Virus record (IMG/VR): IMGVR_UViG_3300017963_000287
Span: 1 to 63,183 of that record
From: a virus
Direction: 5' to 3' (one strand)
Length of the DNA: 63,183 nucleotides
Shown here: positions 50,148 to 57,034 of the stretch, in pieces
Layout of the letters: every line of letters starts with the position of its first letter
Position numbering within the stretch: position 1 is the stretch's first letter
Notes under the pieces: generated by a model
Databases searched by the model: none
Told to the model about the DNA's origin: nothing
Seen by the model: only the letters and a program-made list of their open reading frames with translations
Position numbers and translations under genes: made by a program

Positions 50148-50843
50148 ATGGAAGCAGAGAGGCAGAGCACCCGCGACGAGATCCTCGCCCTCATTCCCGA
50201 CGACGCCAAGCGCGTGAAGGTGAAGACGGAGAAGGGCGGCGAGCGCTGGCGCGACATCGAGGGAGGCAACCTGAGCGGCATCCTCGAGGGCGACGAGATC
50301 GTCGTTCTGAACGGGAAGCCCGTGGTCATGAAGACAAAGCCGGGTCGCAAGGCCAAACCCCCGGCCCCGAAGGCACCTCCTCCCGTGACCCAGACGGTCG
50401 CGCAGCTCCAGGTCGCGAAGCAGCACTTCTTCGACATGGACCCCCTGCTCCGGCAGCTCTCGAAGGGAGTCGACTCGGAGGACGTGCTGCACCTCGTCAT
50501 GCACGGGTTCGCGCAGGAGGCGGCGTCGCTTGAGTTCGAGCGGCAGGAGGCCGAGCGCACCGGCAAGGAGACGAGCCAACTCTCCATCCGCCGAATCAAC
50601 GCCCTCAAGGCCCTGGCCGAGACGTGGATCAAGCGGAAGGAGCAGCTCTCCGGGAAGACCATCGACATGGACAGTCCCGCGTTCCGCGAGCTGTTCAGCT
50701 TCATGCTCGACAACTTCCGCGAGGCCATGCACAAGGGCGGCGTTCCACGGGACCAGGCCGAGACCGTGTTCGTGAGTTTGTCGGAGCGGATGAGCGACGA
50801 GTCCTGGGAGCAGGAGGCGCGCAACCGGATGAAGGGAGGATGA
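50148..50843 (+). CDS. Protein before large terminase, possible small terminase
   Basis: 231 residues. A small beta domain at 15-60 (KRVKVKTEKGGERWRDIEGG, LEGDEIVVLNGKPVVMKT) is joined by a Pro/Lys-rich linker to a helical domain (VDSEDVLHLVMHGFAQEAAS, INALKALAETWIKRKEQLSG, FSFMLDNFREAMHKGGVP). The place before the large terminase and the helical C-terminal part fit a small terminase subunit, which recognises phage DNA, but there is no clear helix-turn-helix. The assignment rests mainly on context. Confidence 0.4.
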   Translation: MEAERQSTRDEILALIPDDAKRVKVKTEKGGERWRDIEGGNLSGILEGDEIVVLNGKPVVMKTKPGRKAKPPAPKAPPPVTQTVAQLQVAKQHFFDMDPLLRQLSKGVDSEDVLHLVMHGFAQEAASLEFERQEAERTGKETSQLSIRRINALKALAETWIKRKEQLSGKTIDMDSPAFRELFSFMLDNFREAMHKGGVPRDQAETVFVSLSERMSDESWEQEARNRMKGG

Positions 50844-50847
50844 GGCG

Positions 50848-52749
50848 TTGGCGAAGGGCACGGCCAACCTGGCTCGGATGGCCCTCAACGCCGGGCGACG
50901 GTCGGAGAACGCGGGGCAGCGCGACGTCGTAGACATCATCACGTTCGTCGAGGCCGAGTGGGGCCTCGACATGCGCCTGTACCCCGTCCAGCGCGTCATC
51001 CTGAAGGCCCACTACGGGATCCCGCTCGACGACAACCTGGCGAACAGCTTCGTCATCACGGACTGGAGGCGGGAGAATCCCCGGAGGTTCACGGAGGCCG
51101 AGTACCTCCGGTACCTCAACGACGAGGGCCGCTGCAACATCCGAGAGGTCGTGCCGGGACAGGAACGCCGACAGATGATCCTGAGCGTCGGACGCCGGAG
51201 TGGCAAGACCTTGATCAGCTCTTGCGTCGCGGCCTACGAGACCTACAAGCTGATCAACAAGGGCAACCCGCAGCACTACTACGGCCTGAGCCCGTCGAGC
51301 AACATCCAGCTCATCTCGGTCGCGACCGGCAAGGACCAGGCGGGCCTCCTCTACCAGGAGGTGTCGGGCCACTATGCGAAGTGCTCGTTCTTCAGGCGCT
51401 ACACGGCGAACCACACGATGTCGTACGCGCGGTTCCAGACCCCCCACGACATCGAAGAGTTCGGCCCGTACTCCGAGAACCCCCAGGCGCGGGCGAGCAT
51501 CAAGGCCACTTTCCATGCTTGCAACGCCAAGGGCCTGCGCGGCGCGGGGAACGTGGTCGTCATCCTCGACGAGGTGGCCCACTTCGTCGAGCAGGGCGGG
51601 AGCTCGGCCGAGGACGTCTGGAAGGCTATCGCACCCTCGATAGGTACGTTCACCCCGAAGGACGAGTACGGCGAGCCGATCGATGGTCCCGGCACCCCCT
51701 CGGAGGGTCGCACGATCCTCATCTCCTCCCCGCTCGGCACGCAGGGCCTGTTCTACAACAAGTTCCGACAGGGGATGTCGGGCGGCGAGTCGTCCGAGCA
51801 CATGCTGTGCGTTCAGGCCCCGACCTGGGAGGTCAACCCGACGGTCTCGGCGTCCGTGTTCAAGGACGCCTACGCCGAGGATCCCCGGATCTTCTTCACC
51901 GAGTGGGGGGGCGAGTTCAGGAGCGCCACCCTGGGCTGGCTGGAGGACCCGAAAGACCTCTTCGACTGCGTGGATCCGCATCTGCGTCCCCGGTCTCGGG
52001 GACAGGCGAGGCGCCCGTACTTCGTGGGATTCGACCTCGGCCTGGCGGGGAACGGGAGCGCCCTGGCCATCGTCCACATCGACGAGCTCAACCGGATCGT
52101 CCTCGACTTCGTCGGCCAGATGAAGGCCGGAGAGGGAGAGCACGCCGACAAGGAGCGCCTCGACTTCGAGGAGGTCGCGGCCTGGATCTTCTCCCTGTCG
52201 CGGCGCTTTCACTTCTACAAGGGCCTCTTCGACCAGTGGGGCGCGATCCCTCTCGAGCAGGCGCTCGCGAAGAAGGGCCTCAAGCAGTTCGAGGGCAAGC
52301 TGTTCTCGCCGCAGGAGAGGTCCCAGATCTGGCAGAACTTCAAGTCGATCCTCTGGGACCGCGTGAACGGAAAGCCGCGCCTCGTCCTGTACGACATCAC
52401 TCCGGAGGAGAAGGCGAGGTACGAGGCTCGAGACGAGAAGCCGCCCGAGCACCTCCTCTACCTCACGCAGCTGACCGAGCTGCAGGCGACCTACAGGAGC
52501 AAGTACGTCATCCACGTGGAGGCGCCCCAGGTCGAGGGCAAGCACGACGACATGCCCGACGCCCTGTCGCGAGCCGTGTGGCTCGCGAGCCAGCATCTCG
52601 GCAAGATGAAGCACATCGCGCGGTCGAAGAACGGCATCAACCCAAGCTGGCCGCAACCCTCGTCGAAGGTCCGGCGTGCGAACCATCGCAAGAGGCTCCT
52701 CGGAGGCTCGGACCCGAAGAGGCAGGTCCCGCGGAGGCGCTACAGGTAG
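50848..52749 (+). CDS. Terminase large subunit
   Basis: 633 residues, TTG start at 50848 behind GGGAGG. The ATPase part has a Walker A variant MILSVGRRSGKTLISSCVAA (G115-T121) and Walker B NVVVILDEVAHFV (Asp241, Glu242), with coupling motif ILISSPLGTQG. The nuclease part has FVGFDLGLAGNGSALAIVHI (Asp396) and EGKHDDMPDALSRAVWLA (Asp567, Asp568, Asp571). It pumps DNA into the head and cuts concatemers. The C-terminus is basic. Gene order (helper, large terminase, small genes, portal) is normal for tailed phages. Confidence 0.9.
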   Translation: MAKGTANLARMALNAGRRSENAGQRDVVDIITFVEAEWGLDMRLYPVQRVILKAHYGIPLDDNLANSFVITDWRRENPRRFTEAEYLRYLNDEGRCNIREVVPGQERRQMILSVGRRSGKTLISSCVAAYETYKLINKGNPQHYYGLSPSSNIQLISVATGKDQAGLLYQEVSGHYAKCSFFRRYTANHTMSYARFQTPHDIEEFGPYSENPQARASIKATFHACNAKGLRGAGNVVVILDEVAHFVEQGGSSAEDVWKAIAPSIGTFTPKDEYGEPIDGPGTPSEGRTILISSPLGTQGLFYNKFRQGMSGGESSEHMLCVQAPTWEVNPTVSASVFKDAYAEDPRIFFTEWGGEFRSATLGWLEDPKDLFDCVDPHLRPRSRGQARRPYFVGFDLGLAGNGSALAIVHIDELNRIVLDFVGQMKAGEGEHADKERLDFEEVAAWIFSLSRRFHFYKGLFDQWGAIPLEQALAKKGLKQFEGKLFSPQERSQIWQNFKSILWDRVNGKPRLVLYDITPEEKARYEARDEKPPEHLLYLTQLTELQATYRSKYVIHVEAPQVEGKHDDMPDALSRAVWLASQHLGKMKHIARSKNGINPSWPQPSSKVRRANHRKRLLGGSDPKRQVPRRRYR

Positions 52750-52752
52750 ACG

Positions 52753-53013
52753 ATGTCGAAGGGGATCATGCCGGGAGACCCGTCCAGGGCCGATCACAGG
52801 CTCGTGGGTTACGTCCTCAAGACCTTCTTCAAGGACAGGAAGGTCCTGCACGTGCCCGAAGAGTTCGACCGCGTGGGGCGCGTGTTCGAGCGGGCCGGGG
52901 GTTCCTGGGAGCACCTGTTCAAGGGCTCGATCAGGGACATCAACCTCCTCAAGCGGATCGTGAAGATCGCGATCAAAGAGGGTTTCATGTCGAAGGCTCC
53001 GCGCTTTCGGTAG
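52753..53013 (+). CDS. Small hypothetical protein, 86 aa
   Basis: 86 residues, ATG three bases after the terminase stop. Basic and helical (RADHRLVGYVLKTFFKDRKV, IRDINLLKRIVKIAIKEGFM). One base separates it from the next gene. Conserved position between terminase and portal suggests a packaging or assembly function, but there is no recognised family. Confidence 0.6.
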   Translation: MSKGIMPGDPSRADHRLVGYVLKTFFKDRKVLHVPEEFDRVGRVFERAGGSWEHLFKGSIRDINLLKRIVKIAIKEGFMSKAPRFR

Positions 53014-53014
53014 G

Positions 53015-53497
53015 ATGACGAGCGACGTGACCGATACGCCCGACAGCACGCCCGAGACCGAGCCCAAGCCCCGGACGGAGGACGCCGAGGTCGAGCGCGA
53101 GACCATCCGGGAGGCCGTCGTCGCCCAGCAGGAGCTCGAGCGCGAGCAGCGGATCGCGGTCGAGCGAGCGGAGGCTCGGAGGGCACGGGATCGCCGCGCC
53201 GAGCAGCGTCGGGAGGAGCGCGTCGCGCAGGCCAGGGAGGCCCAGGCGCGGCGCGTAAGGGCCCTCGAGGAGGCCAACGACAGGGTCGCGGCGAACGTCG
53301 CGGAAGCCTCACGGGCTCTCAGAGGCGCCCTGAGAGCGGCCTCGGAGGTGCCCCTAGGGCGCCAGTCGGTCGAGGGACGCGAGCAGCGGCGCCTCGTGCG
53401 GAGCATCGAGGACGCCATGGGTGCCCTGCGCCGCATCCGGCGCGGGACTTTTCACGAAGGAGAGCTCGAGCTCGACCTGGATCTTCACATCGACTGA
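53015..53497 (+). CDS. Arg/Glu-rich coiled-coil protein, 160 aa
   Basis: 160 residues, ATG at 53015. Residues 10-30 are acidic and Pro/Thr-rich; 30-115 are an extended helix full of Arg, Glu and Ala (AVVAQQELEREQRIAVERAE, REAQARRVRALEEANDRVAA), likely a long coiled coil. The end is acidic (EGELELDLDLHID). Composition recalls scaffold or assembly proteins. It precedes the portal gene by 46 bases. No family recognised. Confidence 0.6.
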   Translation: MTSDVTDTPDSTPETEPKPRTEDAEVERETIREAVVAQQELEREQRIAVERAEARRARDRRAEQRREERVAQAREAQARRVRALEEANDRVAANVAEASRALRGALRAASEVPLGRQSVEGREQRRLVRSIEDAMGALRRIRRGTFHEGELELDLDLHID

Positions 53498-53543
53498 ACC
53501 ACCCACAGGAGCACAGAACACAGGACCCCAGGAGTAGCGAGCG

Positions 53544-56500
53544 ATGGCAGCGGAAGGCAGCAAGAACGCAATCGCGGGATCGGCGTCCCCGTCCTCACAG
53601 AGGAAGAACGAGGACGAGCGCGTCGTGGCGGACGTCCCGAACACCCGGCCCGAGCTGCACATCGGCAAACCCACCCGCGTCGTCGTCGGATCTATGAGAT
53701 CGAGGGGCGGCCCTACCAGCTTCCGCGCGAGGGTGGCGAGCTGCGGGCCGGGCACCGGCAGCTACGGCGGCGTCAGTGCCGGAGGCGGCGGCACCGGCTA
53801 CGGAGGGTACGGAGGCTTCGGAGGGAACTTCGGAGCCGGAGCCGTCATGCAGGCGAGCTCCGGAAACTTCTACTCCCCCGAGCTGAGCACCGACTTCCTT
53901 GAGCTTCCCCAGTCGCTCAACGAGCAGTGGAACTACTACAGGTTCTTCTACGACAACGAACCGTTCGTCGGGCAGGCGCTCGACCTGCACACCGAGCTGC
54001 CGCTGTCCAAGGTCCGGCTCGGGCGCCCGAAGGCCAACGACAGGCGGATGGCCGAGGCGTCTCTGCGGTTCTGCGAGAAGTGGGTGAAGCGCATCGGGCT
54101 GCTCCAGCGTCTGCTCGAGATCGTCCACGACTACTTCAAGATCGGAGAGGTCTACATCTTCTGCGAGGACGCCAACCCGGAGATCCCACAGGACGTCCGG
54201 AAGAAGGTCGTGAGGCGCGTCGAGGCGGACGGCACGCTGACGGAGACGTGGGTCGACCGCGAGGACGCGAACGAGCGCACCGTCAGGTGGATGAAGCAGC
54301 ACTACAAGGGGTGGACCAGCATCAGGACCGTCCCGCCCGAGCAGATCCACCTCCAGACGTTCCCGTTCACCGACGAGGTGTTGATCGATCTGATCCCCGA
54401 CTCGAAGAGCAGGCACCTGCTCGACATGGCCGACCAGGGCGACAAGTACGCCGCGCGCGTCGTCAAGTCCATGGATCCGGTCGTGGTGGAGGCCCTTCGC
54501 AGGGGAGAAAACGTCCCGCTCAGCACCGACCCGGACGGCGGCTCCTTCGTCCACTACATGGCGAACAAGAAGTCGCAGTACGAGCCGAGGGGCCACAGCA
54601 TCCTCCAGCGGTGCCTTCTTCCCGGCACGCTCATAACCGTCCAGCGCAACGGGATCGTGCGGCAGGTCCCCGTGGAGGACGTCGACACGACTACGGATCT
54701 CCTGTTGACCCACAAGGGTCGGTTCCGTCGGGCCACGGCAGGTTCTCGCCCGGTGCGCGAGAGGGTCGCGGTCCTGCGCATCGAAGGCGTCGAAGACCCC
54801 TTGGCCCTCACCACTGACCACGAGGTGCTCCTCGTGCGGGAAGACGGCACCGAGGCGTGGGTGCCCGCGGGCGAAGTGCGCGAGGGCGACATCGTGCGCG
54901 AGAGTCACGTTGTCCCGGAGAACGAGCCCGTCCCTGAGATCGACCTCGCGACGTGGTGGAGTAATCGGAGGCTCAACGTTGCGCGACGTTTCCGTGAAAA
55001 CGCGAAGGAAGTCGAAATCCGCAACCGTGAGGTTCGCGTCATCGACGTCGAGGATGGTCCCGATGGGCTCACCGTCACCTTCGAGCACGACAACGACGAC
55101 GCGGGTCAGATCGAGGCGACTGAGGGGATGCGTCGGTTCGTGGCATGGCTCAAGAACCTGGACGCGCCCACGGAGGCCACCTATGACGAGATCGCGGCCG
55201 TCACCGGAGTCGACAAGTCGAAACTCAGGAACTACGCGCACCTCCTCCGAAGGGAAGCGGATCTGCGCACCGAGAGTCGGAGCCTTGGACGGGGTCGAGG
55301 TCGTCGCACGACCTGGTGGCCCCTCTCTGGCGACGCGGTCGTCCCGCGAGAGACCCGCTGCGTCACGATGACGTCCCCCGTCGCCCGGATCGAGGTGGAC
55401 GAGGGATTCTGTTACCTGCTCGGCACGTGGGTCGGAAACGGCAACATCTGGACCTCGGACGAGTTGGTCCTCAATTCTCATTCCGTCGCTTGGACCGCGG
55501 GCACCGGCGACCTGGAGCAGGAAATCAAGGCAGAGGAGATGAGGCTCGCCAGTGCCTCCTTCGGCGACCAGTGCTCGGACGGCCACCTGTTTGGAGAGGA
55601 GTCCGGCTCCGACGCGTTCAGGATTGAGGATCCGCTCCTGGCGCGGTGGTTTATGGATGAGTTCGGGCACTCGGCCCAGAGCAAGCGGATCCCGAGGTGG
55701 CTCTTCGACCTCGACGAGGCTCGCGTGTTGGCGTTCCTGCGGGGACTGCTCGACACGGACGGGAATCTCCAGGAGAGGACGACACAGACGACCATCAGGT
55801 TTGAGATGGATAACCGCGTCCTCCTCGACCAGGTGCATCTCCTCTGCAACAGGCTCGGGATAAAGACCCAGGTCAGGAACTATGTGAAACCCGCGCGGTC
55901 GTGGACGCGGCGCTGGAAGACCAAGAGGGGTTGGAAAGAGAAGAGTTACCATTACGATGCCAAGGCGTACGCGACTCTCACGGCGACGCGCCACGCTGAC
56001 GTGCGTCGTTGGGCCGAGGGGTCCGTCAAGGGATCGAAGGTCGAGTGGCAGGACAAGACGCACCCGAACGCCCTGCGTACACAGTTCGTGAACGGATGGC
56101 TCACGCGGAGGGTCGAAGGCACCGGTTTGGTGCCATACGAAGGACTCGTGTTCTCGTTCGATGTCGAGGGAGACGAGTCTCACGTAACACATCAAATGGT
56201 GACCCATAACTGCTTGAGAACATTAGTATTTTTTGATAAGTTGAGACAGGCCCAGACCAGCATCGCCTCCCGGCACATGACGCCGATCCGGCTCGTCTAC
56301 GCCGAGGACATGGACGAGGAGAACACCGAGGCCCTCCGCGACCAGATCGACCTCGCCCTCCAGGACCCGGACTACACCATCGTCACCAACTTCCAGGTGA
56401 CGTGGGAGGAGATGAACTCGAACGGGCGCCTCCTCGAACTCTCGAGCGAGTACGACCTCATCGCGCGGCAGCTCTACGCGGGGCTCGGCGTCACCGAGAC

Positions 56501-56993
56501 CCTCCTGAACGGAGAGTCGAGCTACAGCGGCGACCGCATCAACCTCGAGGTCATCAACACGCGCTACATGCTGCTCCGCGAGAACGTCCAGCGCCTCGTC
56601 GAGGAGTACTTCTTCAAGCCCATGTGTCGTCGGATGGGCTTCGTCGAGGAGGACGAGGACGGCCAGCTCGAAGTGATCTACCCGCGCCTGAGCTTCACGC
56701 GGCTCGCCCTGCGCGACAACCAGGACACCTTCGACGCGCTGTTCAACCTCTACCAGAAGGGGAGCCTCGACATAGAGACGATCCTCGACCTGCTCAACAT
56801 CGACCCGGTGGTCGTCCGTGAGAGGCTCGAGGCCGACTTCGGGACCTTCAACGACTCGCAGTTCAACGAGGTCCTGCGCTCCGCCTACGGGCGCGTCGGC
56901 GACCAGCTCGTCGAGGGGTCCGACATCGTTCAGAAGATCGCCGACGTCCTGGGCGTGGACTACAAGAAGCCCGAGGAACCCGGACGGTTCTAG
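53544..56993 (+). CDS. Portal protein interrupted by an intein
   Basis: 1149 residues, of which 616 are extein. After a disordered, Gly-rich start (YGGYGGFGGNFGAGAV) comes the portal core: QSLNEQWNYYRFFYDNEPFV, IVHDYFKIGEVYIFCED, and the basic stem region before the intein; after it LVFFDKLRQAQTSIASRHMT, EYDLIARQLYAGLGVTETLL and INTRYMLLRENVQRLVEEYF. This is the pattern of large-phage portals, the ring at the head vertex through which DNA passes. The intein splits it after GHSILQR. The ATG at 53544 follows AGGAG. Confidence 0.75.
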   Translation: MAAEGSKNAIAGSASPSSQRKNEDERVVADVPNTRPELHIGKPTRVVVGSMRSRGGPTSFRARVASCGPGTGSYGGVSAGGGGTGYGGYGGFGGNFGAGAVMQASSGNFYSPELSTDFLELPQSLNEQWNYYRFFYDNEPFVGQALDLHTELPLSKVRLGRPKANDRRMAEASLRFCEKWVKRIGLLQRLLEIVHDYFKIGEVYIFCEDANPEIPQDVRKKVVRRVEADGTLTETWVDREDANERTVRWMKQHYKGWTSIRTVPPEQIHLQTFPFTDEVLIDLIPDSKSRHLLDMADQGDKYAARVVKSMDPVVVEALRRGENVPLSTDPDGGSFVHYMANKKSQYEPRGHSILQRCLLPGTLITVQRNGIVRQVPVEDVDTTTDLLLTHKGRFRRATAGSRPVRERVAVLRIEGVEDPLALTTDHEVLLVREDGTEAWVPAGEVREGDIVRESHVVPENEPVPEIDLATWWSNRRLNVARRFRENAKEVEIRNREVRVIDVEDGPDGLTVTFEHDNDDAGQIEATEGMRRFVAWLKNLDAPTEATYDEIAAVTGVDKSKLRNYAHLLRREADLRTESRSLGRGRGRRTTWWPLSGDAVVPRETRCVTMTSPVARIEVDEGFCYLLGTWVGNGNIWTSDELVLNSHSVAWTAGTGDLEQEIKAEEMRLASASFGDQCSDGHLFGEESGSDAFRIEDPLLARWFMDEFGHSAQSKRIPRWLFDLDEARVLAFLRGLLDTDGNLQERTTQTTIRFEMDNRVLLDQVHLLCNRLGIKTQVRNYVKPARSWTRRWKTKRGWKEKSYHYDAKAYATLTATRHADVRRWAEGSVKGSKVEWQDKTHPNALRTQFVNGWLTRRVEGTGLVPYEGLVFSFDVEGDESHVTHQMVTHNCLRTLVFFDKLRQAQTSIASRHMTPIRLVYAEDMDEENTEALRDQIDLALQDPDYTIVTNFQVTWEEMNSNGRLLELSSEYDLIARQLYAGLGVTETLLNGESSYSGDRINLEVINTRYMLLRENVQRLVEEYFFKPMCRRMGFVEEDEDGQLEVIYPRLSFTRLALRDNQDTFDALFNLYQKGSLDIETILDLLNIDPVVVRERLEADFGTFNDSQFNEVLRSAYGRVGDQLVEGSDIVQKIADVLGVDYKKPEEPGRF
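54612..56210 (+). mobile_element. Intein with LAGLIDADG endonuclease in the portal gene
   Basis: 533 codons, starting CLLPGTLITVQRNG and ending HQMVTHN with Cys as the first extein residue. Block B-like DPLALTTDHEVLLV is present. LAGLIDADG helices are CYLLGTWVGNGNIW and LAFLRGLLDTDGNL. An extra region (TYDEIAAVTGVDKSKLRNYA) between splicing and endonuclease parts looks like a DNA-binding helix-turn-helix. It is the longest of the three inteins. Splicing must occur for the portal ring to form. Confidence 0.9.
56211..56250 (+). other. A/T-rich co-conversion footprint after the portal intein
   Basis: The first 13 codons after the intein (ttg aga aca tta gta ttt ttt gat aag ttg aga) use A/T-rich codons that are almost absent elsewhere in this gene, while encoding a conserved portal sequence. 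Right after it, normal G/C-rich codons resume. This is the mark expected when homing copies flanking DNA from an A/T-rich donor genome. Confidence 0.6.
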
Positions 56994-56996
56994 GAC

Positions 56997-57011
56997 GGTT
57001 TTCGCCCTATC
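56997..57011 (+). promoter_or_regulatory. Phage promoter box, one of the best examples
   Basis: GGTTTTCGCCCTATC, beginning just after the portal stop. CTATC lies 28 bases before the GTG at 57035. It differs from the 41812 box at only two spacer positions. Confidence 0.55.
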
Positions 57012-57015
57012 GTGC

Positions 57016-57032
57016 GGCCTCTAGCGGAGGCC
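57016..57032 (+). promoter_or_regulatory. Ribosome-site hairpin before the 2H/CCA gene
   Basis: GGCCTC (57016-57021), loop TAGCG, GAGGCC (57027-57032). The right arm contains the GGAGG ribosome binding site of the GTG start at 57035, so translation may be restrained until the stem opens. Confidence 0.45.
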
Positions 57033-57034
57033 CC

